The notes beneath the pieces are model-generated. The model worked only from the letters and a program-made list of their open reading frames with translations, made no database searches and was not told the DNA's origin. A DNA stretch of 64,000 nt from Pocillopora verrucosa (Eukaryota > Cnidaria > Anthozoa > Scleractinia > Pocilloporidae): positions 14,742,840 through 14,806,839 of the forward strand of contig NC_089323.1 of NCBI RefSeq assembly GCF_036669915.1. The letters are read 5' to 3'. Below are positions 45,251 to 57,000 of this stretch, in pieces. Positions within the stretch are counted from its first letter, which is position 1. Each line of letters begins with the position of its first letter. The position numbers were made by a program, and so were the translations under genes.

Positions 45251-47729
45251 GGTAAGAATGAGAATGAATTTCACTTGAAAGTTTTTGTGCGGCGCTGTAT
45301 GAAGTTGAGACAGTTTTATATGAACGATGGAAGAGTCTCAGTCTAGTTCTTCATAACCAGTGCCGCTTTCAGGTCTCCTTTCATAATTTCGATAGCAAAT
45401 TTCAATCTCAGTTAGTTTGTATTATTTGTATAAGTTCATCTAGGCTAGGAAGAAGTTTAGTGTAACGCATATTTTTCGCTTAGCGGTACATTGAAAGATC
45501 CCTAGTTGTAATGCAGGAAACATGATTAGTATTGCAATTTCTTCATACTGTTCTATATACGTTTTCTATGGTACGTTCAAGAAGAATTTGCTTGATAATC
45601 AAGAGCTTCCTGACCTCGTCATCTGCACCTTGATTCTAATGACTTAAATCTTTGATTCAAGGATACTGTAAGGAGAAATTAGATGCTTATCACTTTTAGG
45701 GGTAAAAACGTTGATATTTAGATGAACCTCTTACATTCTTAAACCAGTATTGTGTAACTCATGGAGCCGAAACAATTTTAACTGTTTTTTTTTGCACGTT
45801 TTAGATGAACTGCCATAAAGATAAATAATAACAAAGCATATGAGGAGACAGAGAGCGAACGAAAGCAAAGAATTGCATTAAGGTAAGAGACATTCTTTAA
45901 AAAATAATAATAATAATAATAAAAGAACAGGTTCATAACATAAACATGTAGTTATATTAATGTATGTGGAAAATCTCAGTTGAACAAATATGCCAAAAAT
46001 AGCTTGTTAAGTGATGGGTTAATTGTGGAGACCAGTTGAAAGTTTTCATTGCAGTGTGCAAAATAATTTTTCAAATCCTAGGCAGCAAAATGTTTAAAAG
46101 CCATTATGGCTCTTTTGATAGACCTCTTGAGATTGCATGTTTTTACCCATTTTGGGTCCCAAGTGAATTCTCTATCATTGTGAGTCACGCGTATACATAC
46201 GCACGTAAATAAGAGGAAATCTGAAAGAAACTGTTCTCTAGCTGTAGTAGGGAACTTAAGCAGTCAGGACGGCAACGCTAAGGAAGACCTCGATTAAAAA
46301 AAAATGAATTTCTGCCTTTAATTAGAATTTTAAAAAATGGCTGCATTTATGGCTACCATCTCATACGGCACCACACCTCAACTTCAGCATAACGTATAAA
46401 AGAAGCGTTAAGTTCCAAATGGAAATTAAAATAATTTACCGTCGCGGTTTCGTTTCGCAGACAACTCAAATTGTGGTGATTTCACCTTGTTGTTTTGCAC
46501 GGGACGGCTAAGAAATGTACAAAGTTTTAAAACGCACGTGCCGAGCTATTGTTCTGCCCATTAGTTCTTTTTTTTTTCCATGTCCTCGTTGCCGTCGCCG
46601 TCGTGGTTTGCTTAAGGTCTCTAGTGTTATCACATGACTGGAGTGGGTAAACAACACGGTACAAGCTAGAGAGTTGTATTGTTTTGTAATTTGGAAAATT
46701 ACAACAATGAAATTTTAAATGTTAAGAAGTCAAGGAAATGCAACGAGATTATTTAAAATGAAGAGTGAAAAAAGATTATTTTGTACGGTAAAAGATGATG
46801 AGGAACATTTTAAAATTTAAACTTTTCTCTTGATCGTCAGTCACTTTTAAGTTTTAATAGCTCGAGCTTATGAATTTTCGTTCGAAAGGAAAAATAGGAA
46901 ATTATCTAGAAACATGTTGATAAGCTTCATTATGCATACAGTTTTCGGAGACAGAAAACAGTAGCAAAAACAATAGATTGCTTTTATGACTACTGTATTG
47001 ACTAGGATGAGGCTGTGCGGAAATCTTACTTTAAACTGTAATGGCTGTTTCTAGCTTTCGCAATAAATCTTGGAAATTCTTAAATACTTTTTCAATTTTT
47101 CCCAACTTTTCAAGATGATTTAAACATTCATGTGAAAGAAAGTAACGATTGACGGTATTTAATTTGTATTAGACGACATTTAGTCACTAACTTGCGCCAC
47201 CGATAAAGAATGATCGGAATGTAAACAAAATTTTTGCCACGCATTAAAAATTGCGAACAGTCAGCTTTATTGTTCTGAGACGCTTACTTTTTAATCCCAA
47301 AAATTAAAGTAACCTTGTTGCATGCTATTGAGAACATGTTATTTCAGTGCGGGAAATTGTCATTATTGGCGTAAATTCTGAAGGGCGTTTACGTAAGTTA
47401 AGCGCAAGGGGAAGGCGTGTCTTCCAATCACGTCGTTCTAAATCTTCGATTACATGTGACGCACGCTTTGTTCGCACATTTTTTGATGAAGGCAGAGACC
47501 GATTATAGAACCATTTTGGGCGACGTAATTAATTAGCTTGAAAATTTAGAAACACCTCAGTTTTATTGAAATAATATTTTGCAGTTCACACTCGTACGAA
47601 TTTTCATCAACGAGAAACGACCTCGGAAAGATTTTCGCCTGACCTCATAACATTCTCAAACAAAGTTGTCGTTCCTAAAGCAAACTATTGTTGTCGACTG
47701 ATCATTTGGTTTGATCAACCAACACAGTT
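45251..47729. other. No gene seen; contains repeats
   Basis: Holds a family-1 MITE-like copy (45520-45710), a TAA microsatellite (45901-45921) and otherwise unassigned AT-rich DNA. Confidence 0.4.
45520..45710. repeat. MITE-like element, family 1, copy 2
   Basis: It contains catactgttctatatacg, ttgataatcaagagctt and ends ctgtaaggagaaattagatg...ttaggggtaaa. It belongs to the same sub-group as 47945 and 58785. Confidence 0.65.
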
Positions 47730-47802
47730 GGCTTGTTAGCTCAGTCGGTAAAGCACCACACCGGTATCGCAAAGGTCATGGGTTCAAATCCCGTACAGGC
47801 CT
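47730..47802 (+). tRNA. tRNA-like sequence, probably pseudo or SINE head
   Basis: It is 73 nt long, with positions matching a standard tRNA. The acceptor stem GGCTTGT/ACAGGCC pairs fully with one wobble, and the T arm ATGGG-TTCAAAT-CCCGT is sound. The D stem has one mismatch. The anticodon stem (CCACA/CGCAA) does not pair and position 33 is C rather than T, so the apparent GGT anticodon is not usable. A T-rich run follows, as at a Pol III terminator. Most likely a tRNA-derived repeat or pseudogene. Confidence 0.5.
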
Positions 47803-47898
47803 TATTTATTTTTTTATTTTTTATTTTTTTTCAGGCCTTCTTTTCACTACTGCTTACGTGGTGTTCATAACTGCTAAGATCGCTTTCATATTCATGAG

Positions 47899-47936
47899 TT
47901 GATAATGTAAATTGGCCACCATAAAGAGTTTATACA
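47899..47936 (-). repeat. Penelope-type LTR fragment
   Basis: gataatgtaaattggccaccataaagagttta is near-identical to the left arm of the 31926 palindrome. Confidence 0.55.
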
Positions 47937-47939
47937 AGA

Positions 47940-48205
47940 GTTTATAATCTCCTGAAATTAATAAGGAGAATCCTTTACAACATCAGTATCCATCTTCTCC
48001 ATACTCTTCCCTATACTAAGATACTCGCAAGGATAATTCGTTGAAAAATCAAAGCTTCATGGGTTTTGCGATCATTTCCGTTATTCTCAGGATTCAAGAC
48101 AATATAAACAGTTGATATTCTCTTGCATGATTTTAATGAATGATTAAGCAGTATCCCTGTAAGGAGAAACTAGAAGCTGGTCACTCTTTGGGTTTAAAGG
48201 TTTTT
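47940..48205. repeat. MITE-like element, family 1, copy 3
   Basis: Ends with ctgtaaggagaaactagaag and ggtcactctttgggtttaaagg. The interior has gatcatttccgttattctca as at 58890-58910. Confidence 0.65.
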
Positions 48206-50629
48206 GGTAGAGCTTGGACAAGCAGATAATGAAGACCGCAACGCGTTACGCAGAATGAAAATGTCATCTTGTGGTGATCGTCAACTCTGAACAAACAGCT
48301 AGAGAGGCAGAGAAAAAGTGTCCATATCATGATCACCTTTATTTTGTAAGCAGGTTTTGTTCTTGCGTATTTTAACAAGCGTGTTTGTTTTGTCTTGCAG
48401 TTCTTTTAACGTCTGTGGATGAGGCCAAACACAAGCAAGGTGAAACAGGAAAAGATCGAAAAATTTGAACAAGAAAGACAGTTAGATATTAATATTAGAG
48501 GTAAAACCTATAACTGAGCAAAGTCAACTTCCTTTCGGGAGTAGCTACAGGATTGTTGTAGAACAAATTCAAAACGCTGTTGCCGAACCAAAACACCGCT
48601 TTACAAATTTTAGTCTCGTCAGGAATTAATCATATGCTGTCGAGGAAAATTCACAATTTCATTCAAGTTCCTTTGTTTTGAAAACTGATTTCGTCGGCAG
48701 CCTATAATAATTTGGCAAGAAAAAAACATTCGAATGCAAGAGGTTAGGTTGAGTTTATTAGAAGCACCAAAAGCGAGATATTTTTTTTGTGCAACTTGTA
48801 ATTATCCTACGTCGCAAGATTTTTTTACTCTTTTCTGTTTGTCATTTCTTTGACTTTCTCATTACGAAATTTCAGCATTTCTAATGCATTGATAGATATC
48901 AGACATATTGTATTGTAGCTCAGTTCAACAACTGTCTTTGGAAATTTGAAAATTTTCCAACGATGTCAGTTATTCCTAGTGCTTGTCAGACTTATTCTAG
49001 TCTTTTTGTTAAAATGTTTTTCGAGAAATTAAATTAATCTTGGCGCTTTTCAGACTTTGTTACTTTGTCTTAGTTCTCGGTTGAAATTTACTTAGTTATA
49101 ATGCATCTATATTTATCAATAAAAAGTTGTAGATACGGAAATAAATAAAACTTACAAGCAAATAAGATTTGTGTTTTCACTTTATTATCTTCCATTGCCT
49201 TAAAAATGATAAAAAATAATTGCGCTTTTAAAAGGGCCTGGTAACAAGTCAAAATATAGGCTATCTCTTTTAAAAAAATATGCGTAGGGAGGGTTGCTGA
49301 GAGGGGAAAAAGTTCTGCGAATTTGAACAGCGTCTGGTGCAAAATATACAGAACTTTTAATGGGAGAAAATCAATCGCCTCAAGCGAGATTTTTTCCCGC
49401 CAAAAGACTTAGTTATTTTTTGGTCAACATCAGACACCATTCCAAAGCGCAGACTTTTTTTTCCATGGACAGATTTCCCGCCTAAAGATTTAAGAGTTTT
49501 TTTTTTGACAAAAGTTTTTCCCACAAAGAGACCTACTTTTTTTTTCAAATTGTACCTAGGCCTTTCAAAAGCGCAAATTATGCAATCGATGGTTTTTGAC
49601 GCAATCATGGCTCTCTAACACGCTATTTCTCTCTAACTCGTGAATCCAAAGAGGTCTGAGAAACTTTATTTAATTCAATACATGTCTTGAATCTTCTTGC
49701 ATCACCTTTAGTTCAAATCTGAAAGAAAAAGAAAAAGAAAAAGAAATCATTTAGTGACATGTTTCCGCGTTTTCTCTTCAGAGAAGTGATCGCTGATCGC
49801 TAAGCGCTCTTTTTAGAAAATTCAGTAACCACTTGCACTCTACATCCATTTGTATCATTTATAAACTTCTTAATAGGATTTTTACGGCTCTTGTTACGAT
49901 AAATTAAATCTTAAACGAAAGAATATTAAGTATTGTGTTTAAATCAAGAGAAAATAAAATCCCATTATTTTTTCTTGGTTTAAATTTATGACGAAACAAA
50001 TAAGCAGTTTTGAAGCTAGTTGCATTGAATTACAAAATGATCCTGTAAATGGTCAGGTTTTGTTGAATTTCAAAAATGCACAAAGTTTGCAGTTAACTTG
50101 AAAATATTCATCAATGACAAGCAAATGAAGCGCTGAATATTTCTGTTGCTTCTTTTCTTTCTCCACTGCAGTTCAAAGAAGTGATAAAACATCCATCAAA
50201 TTAGAAGAAATGGCAGTGAAATTAATGAAACAATACTTAAGCTCAGTTACTTTGACAAGTTTCGACAAGTTACATCTATAATTTCCTCCGAACAGTTACC
50301 TCTTATTCTTACAATAACTAACATTTACTCTTCTTAATCCAGGGTTTTACTAGGTGGCTGCTGAATGCACTGATCAATTATTTTCAGTTTGTTGACTGAT
50401 ACATCAGGACAGAATGGGATTTAAAAGTTTGAATTTTCTCTCTTCAGCACCTGGCTTAAAGCTAGTTTGTGACAATCATCACCTTGGGCAGAAATAATTT
50501 TAATTACACCAAAATTTATTTCTTTTGTATTTCTCTCAACCTTCAAATGATACATTTTCCATCGTTTGCCAAAGCAAATTTTAAATACGTGACCTTCTCA
50601 ATACGTTGACAGAACCAACATTGTTACTT

Positions 50630-50920
50630 CTAGGCAACTCGAAACGCTTTTCGATTGAGTGCCATAAAACCACAACCATAGTTATCACTACGTCAATCAG
50701 AGCGAAGGAAAATATTACAAGGGGCTAATGAGAGCTCAAAGTGAAAACAAGCAAACTGCCCAAAGGGTGGCAAAACTTGTGTTACCGAGACGTGGTTCGT
50801 TTCAATTCTGCGTCTGATTGGTTGAGCAGGTTATGCTAGTTTTCCTGATCAATCACAGATCGAAGTGTAGTAAAAACATTGCAGTCCTGGATTACTTTGG
50901 AAGCTTTGTACAAAATTAAT
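50630..50920. repeat. Dispersed repeat, relative of 40220-40520
   Basis: Same order of words as the copy at 40220, including acgcttttcgattgagtg and a ctgattggttgagc box. Confidence 0.6.
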
Positions 50921-53891
50921 GAATCGCAAAATACTAAGGTGGTTCGTCAAATTCTAAACTTTTCCGTCTCTTTCTTCCTCAACAACTGTAACCATCCTTT
51001 TATTTAGCTTTCGATTCTTCGAGATATACACGAGGTCAAATATCATTGCCAACGTGACGTTTAGAGAATTCAAACATTTTATCCCTAACCTTCTCACAAT
51101 ACTCGTTTAACAAGACCTTGGGAAAATCAAAGATAAACGTGTGAATGGGATGCATCAAAGGAAATGGTTAAGTTACCAAGCTAAACAAGTCCAGAATAAA
51201 ACAAACCACTTTAACTTTTCACGGAGACACATTTGGTATCATTCTGTTCATTGATGAATGCATTTCAGGTTTGCACTGAAGTTTCGTGAACCGCAGATTT
51301 ATGCCATAGAATGTTAAGAGTGAAAAGGTATAATCTAAAACTAGCCACCCATCAAATTGAACTAAGTTTCCAAAGCACGATCGAGTTAGTCCAAAAAGAG
51401 TTTCTTTCTTTAGACTGAAACGTTTGAGTGAATCACCTTATTTTACTTATTTTTAACTTATTAATGTGCCGATCAATTCAAAGCTTAAACATCTTCCCCG
51501 GGCAACCCACAGGCATTTAACCGTCGTCCGTGCTCGGGGTGGGGAATTTAAAAATTGCCTAGGTGGGGTGGGGGTTTGAACCAGCAAGAATATGCATGTT
51601 TTCAATTTTAAATATGGAGGAGTTTTAAAGTAAAGAGTCCGTTTTCAAGAGCAAATGGCTCAGAGGAAAATGATTACATCGTAGAATGATGCTTGAGGTA
51701 ATATCAAAAGGCGGCACCGAAAGCTAATACGCGCCTTTGCTAATTTAATTCTGTTACATTCGTTGATCAATTGCAAACAAAGAACTGTTCAAAACAATTC
51801 TTGTTCGAGTAGAGCATTTGAACGCAATTTAGGCTTCTATGACGAGAGTTGGAACCAATTAATCTTCTTGAGTTCAAATACTAAGGGCTGGGGGAGGGGG
51901 GGGGGTGAAGTTGAAGCTACGAATTGATTGACACATTACGTATTGCCTTGTAACAAGTATCTTAATAAGAGATCAGTTTTATCGCTCGAGTGTAAGGTAA
52001 TTTTGTCTAAGATTGTAAACAGTCCTGTCAATGATTTAGAGTGTGGTAGAAACAGTAGTGTTACTCTACACATAAATAGAACTCTTCACACGTCTCGAAT
52101 TATTCTGACGCTGATTGCAGGTAATCATACAACTACAACATTTATTCAGAAACGCGATGAATATTTCACAGGTTGAACTGAAGTTTGACAGCGGTTCTCT
52201 TTGAACTAAATTACAGCGGTTGCTATCGCGTTGTTTTTTGGTTTTCTTCTAAGTGGATGAAAAAAATATTAGCCGAACTCACAAAATTGTTTAAAAACTA
52301 TTTAAAAGTCAAAATAATGAAATTATATAACTTACTTGAGTTCAGAGAAGACCATGCTTCGGTCACCTTACAGCTTGACTCAGTTTGCTTGCCGTTGTCA
52401 GTTGTAACCTCGTTCGAGAATCGTTTCATACCGAATATTGAATTTTCAGGACCTAGCAGCATTGCAACTTAATCAGTCCAACGTTATGAGCATTTGGGAC
52501 TTGTAAGACGACGATTTTTCCGACCAAAAACTGTTATTTAGGGCGAGTAACTTTAAACCAAGCAGGCTAGCAAAATTCTGAGCACCACGTGTGAAGATGC
52601 TGATTCAACTGAAATGAATAATCACTGGGTGGAAATATATTTGCAATTCGAATCAAACATTCCATGAGCCTCGCTATCAGTATTCAAAATGATTATGTAA
52701 GGATGTGATTTCAGCTGATGAAAGGTTTTCTTCCTGAATAAACCTGTTAGGCAAATAATTCGCTGTTCGCATCTTTACCTAAAATTTCCACCGACTTGTT
52801 TCGAGGTTGATCGAGGTTTAAATCTCGAAATACAGTTCGCTTTTCTGAAAGATTCCGCAAAACAAATGATGGATGCATACGCAAAGTTAAGGGCACTTTT
52901 TGAATAACCACGCAAATTTTAATTGACCTTTTTTGAGTTGTTTTAGTGACACTTTGCTAAAGTAAAAAGTTTTTCCGCATACAATTCAAGACCACGCCCT
53001 TCTGAGCGTGTGAAATAGTACGCTTAAGAAAATCTAAGGTTTAAAGTGCAAAGTTTCTATCCACTTAGTTAATACATACAGTTGGCTTTTTAAGACTCCA
53101 ACTCTCAATAAACCCAAGTGTTTTGTTAATTTCCATTCTAGTAATTTGAGTGTCAGTTTTCACCTTGACAAATGTATCACTTTTTGATTAACCTTGAAAG
53201 CTTGAGTTAATGTGCGTCAACCCTAATCCCCTTAGTAGACACAAAATTTTCAATAAGCTTCCACAAAATTAATCCCAACCCCTTAAACCAAAAGTATATT
53301 GACAATCTTTCTCAGTAAAAGTCTATAATACTGAAGTAAATTTTCAGCAAATCAAGTCCCAGTTCAGATCGATTACTCCGACTAAAAACGTGTGCGCATT
53401 TCAGAGCGTTGTTCAATTGAATGCTTATCGCAATCCGAGATTTCTTTGGCCTTGCTTTGTTTTAATCTGTTTGTTCTGAAAAGCTCTCGCCAGCCTCTCG
53501 CTACCTTTGTCCTGACAACCTCCTGTAGTTACTTACACTTTTTTTAATAACCCTCGTCGAGAGGTGCTCTCGAGTAAAACTCTAAAAAAGAACAAAAAAA
53601 ACCGACACGTTACTTACCTAAAAGTTTATCAGTTTTAAATCCTTAAATTTTGTAAAAAAGTGATCGGTTAAACGTATTCAATGACATCGACCTTCGTGTG
53701 TCTGTTGAACAAAATAGTACCATCGGTCTTAAACTTCTAAAGTGATAAAAAATTTCTTTCAATTTTGATTAAACTTGGAGTCCACTGAGTGACTGATACA
53801 TCTTGTGCCTACTTGTAGGTTGAATCTATGTTTTTTTTTTCCTTTTTGATTTCTTGATAGTTTTGGTTTTGGTTTTGTTTTTGTTTGTTTG

Positions 53892-53897
53892 TTTATT
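53892..53897 (-). terminator. Poly(A) signal of the VWA gene
   Basis: AATAAA on the minus strand 133 nt past the stop codon, a normal distance for a short 3' UTR. Confidence 0.45.
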
Positions 53898-54029
53898 TTA
53901 TGTTTCCTCACTCCAGAAAAGTATTACTCTAAAGTTTCACTCTATTTTCCACCCACTTTCTGGGTCAAAAGAAACCATTTACAATTCCATGAGAAAACCT
54001 TCTTAGTGCTTAACTGTCAATCATAGGGA

Positions 54030-57000
54030 TCAGCGATCTGTGTCCACTTCGTACAAGAACCCAGTACCAGGCATCAGAACCCTGTTGTACGAGGTACTCT
54101 GCACAAAAACCCGCCATTTGTCAAACGACGTGGGCTTGATTTTATTTGCCCCTCCCGCTCCGATCATTGCGCATGCTTCAGGTCCAGTAAACATGTCCCC
54201 GGAGGCCTTGTCCACCAAAACGACTTCCTTCTTGTCTGAAATTTTTTCTGGCTTCGTGAACTCGTAAAACCCACGTCCTGTTTTGAAGGGAAGGTCGTTC
54301 TTCTCGACGAAAGAGCGAATGTCGCCGCGTTCGTCGACTTCCAGGATCTGGCGATGAAAAACGTATGAAGTGAGCTGTCTGAGCCACTTCAGCGTTACAA
54401 TTGATCAGTTTAGAGGGCCGTGTTACAATGAACTGTTCGCTACATTCAAAAGTTTGTTCAATTGAAATCTTCCCCCTCTTCTTGAACCAACTGATATAGT
54501 AAAATAAACTAGTTTATGTTCACGGGCATGAAAGAGTTTTGGGCCAGACTCATTCGACCAATAAGAGAGTGCGTACTTTCTTAAATACCCTACCCAATCG
54601 ACCAATGAGAGCGCGCGTCCTATCTTAGATATCCTGTTCTTTCATATGTAACGCACCGTGATGTCATTTACCTGAAATCGAGACGGATTGACCGGTTCCA
54701 GTCCCTCGTGATCACTTCCACCGGTGTAGGTACTGGTACTCCTACCGGCTAGAGTGTCAAACAAGGCATGCAAGTTACGATTCAACCCAGAGCCCTTTGA
54801 CCTTGACTTGACCTCTGCCTCATAAGCTTCCAGTTGCTCCACTCCCTGCTCTCGATAGCAAATGGCCGTTAGGAAATCGACGATGGAAGCGAATTGATCT
54901 AGCTTCAAGTGCCAACCACAGGTAAACTCAGCGATTTTACGATAGAAGGTGTCAGAGCCACCGTAGTTAAGACACTGGACCGAGTAAATCCGCACGCCCA
55001 TCTCATTGTAGAGTTTCTTAGCTTCCTCCTTCCAGTCAATTTTCAGTGTGTTCAAGTGGTACGAAGGGGGATGGGGTGAGGCGTCGCCTATTATCACTAA
55101 CGAACGTTGGGAGTCTGGTGTCCAGGACAGCTCTTCACGAACCTTAGATAAGAACAAAAGCACTCCATAAGAACCACACGCAACAGTAGGAAAGGGAAAA
55201 GGAAACTTTTTTCGGCCATAAATTTTTTTAAATACAAGAGTAAGACTAAATGCATTTGACTATTAATACATTAATTCCTTTCTGAACATTCAAAACTGCA
55301 TTGTTTGACAGCTTTTAATTCTATGATCTCACATTTTATACCAGATTTACATCGTATGAAGTGAGTTTGATTTTAATGGAATAAAAAAGACTGGGAAACG
55401 ATACAGAGGTAACCTATGCTTCAAGCCGTCAACCACAGATTTTGCATTAAAGTTCGCGAATTTTGAAAGACGTCAGCAAAAGTTATCAGGACCAAACTCC
55501 AGATCCAAAGGACTAAGTCTTAACACAGAGTTCACCCTTTCACTCCCAGGATCTCATCAGTAATTCTCCTTACTGTCTGCCATACAATTCTTATAATGTT
55601 AGTTTGGAGAATTTGGCGTTGCATCAACTAATAATCCCCTAATTGATATATTTCTTTGTACCCATCGCTTGTATGCTTGATATTGTATCGGAGATATTGA
55701 TATTGTAAGGAGAAATTCTGTCTTGGTCACTCATGGGAGTTAAAAGAGCCAGTTAATTAAACAGAGCTTAGCTGTTGTTTAACTAAACCGCGTTCTAAGC
55801 TGCCTTCAATTTAGCCGAACCTTTCATCTGAACATTTCTTTTCGTGAACATTGTCAATAGAGCCGAAAGCTAACTGTGGAAGGATATTTATTTAATTAAA
55901 TCTACCCTCTTATAGAGAAAGCCTGAGGCTCACTGCTTGCATAAACAGCGGTTTGGTTTAGACCTCGTGTATCATGGAGCCCTAGTGAGGTGCCGAGGGT
56001 TACCTGAAGTAGACTTTAAATTCATTTCAAGAGAAGTAACACAATTCGAGGACTCTTCTTGTTACAGAAAACAAGACAAGCTCCTGCAACTAAGAAGTCC
56101 GATTTAATCTTTCTTTGCGCATCCAACGAGCCGAGGTGACAGGGCATGCTGGATTTCAATTTCTTTTTTTACTATTTGAGTGTTTGTTTGTTCACTTTTT
56201 TTGGTTCAATTCGCTTGAGCTTGCGAGAGCTCCCACAAAGCAGGACCCCCACCCCCTTGCGTTCCGTTCACGCCTGTTAGTTTACCGCACTCTGCCCGAC
56301 GATTGAAGTAGATTGAAATGGATGGTCTGTGAATATGTTTCTTAAAAATTGTTTTACTGGTTAGATTAGATAGGAGGAGGTAAGCAACCATGCAGTTTTT
56401 TAGTAAAAAATTGTTTGGCCACAACTTAAAAGTAAGACGCTCCTTTTATTTATCCTCATGCCACTCTTCTCCTGTGTCCACCCCCCTTAAATTCACTCAT
56501 ACCAGGTGCTAAAGGACGTGTCTTAAAATCACATTTATGCTTACCACTATTTTGCAAAACTTCCCCCCCCCCTCCCTTCTCCTAATCTGTCACATTCAAA
56601 ATGTGACATAGATGAAAATTGGTGAAAGGATTTGATTGGTGTAGAAAAGAAGACAACTGCCATTATTTCATTTTCCTTTAAATGTTCCAATTAGATATAT
56701 TCAATTGAAAAAAAAAAGTAAAAACCTGTTGACCAACTATAAAACCATCTTTGCCAAAAAAGTGTCACTCACCTGTCTAAGAACAAGTTCATAGCATTCA
56801 TCTGAATCATATCCACATGTTGATGATACATTCTTGATAAAGTTACATATTTTCTTTTTGTCTGTACTGAAGTCTACCCATTTTGTATCATAAGTTGATT
56901 CTTTATCTTGATAGTCGCCATGAGCAAAGACAGCAATGCGAATCCCAGGAATTTCTCTGAAGAGGCGAGTGACTGTTTCTTCAACCCTCTTTCTGACCTG

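Larger units (their letters stand above)
48206..54029. other. Intergenic, no gene recognised
   Basis: About 5.8 kb. It has a dispersed repeat at 50630-50920, a GAAAAA-type run at 49722-49746, imperfect repetition around 49370-49560 (gattttttcccgcc / gatttcccgcct), and a poly-G tract near 51890-51905. No convincing exon or RNA gene. Confidence 0.4.

Noticed and set aside
45790..45885. Possible exon (KAYEETESERKQRIALR) before a GTAAGA donor
   Set aside because: Every phase after the nearest acceptor meets a stop codon.
49357..49608. Lys/Gly-rich minus-strand open frame of 83 codons
   Set aside because: Arises from T-rich imperfectly repeated DNA; no start context, splice signal or family.
52185..52472. 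95-codon plus-strand open frame
   Set aside because: No recognisable domain, no splice context, codon content like surrounding intergenic DNA.
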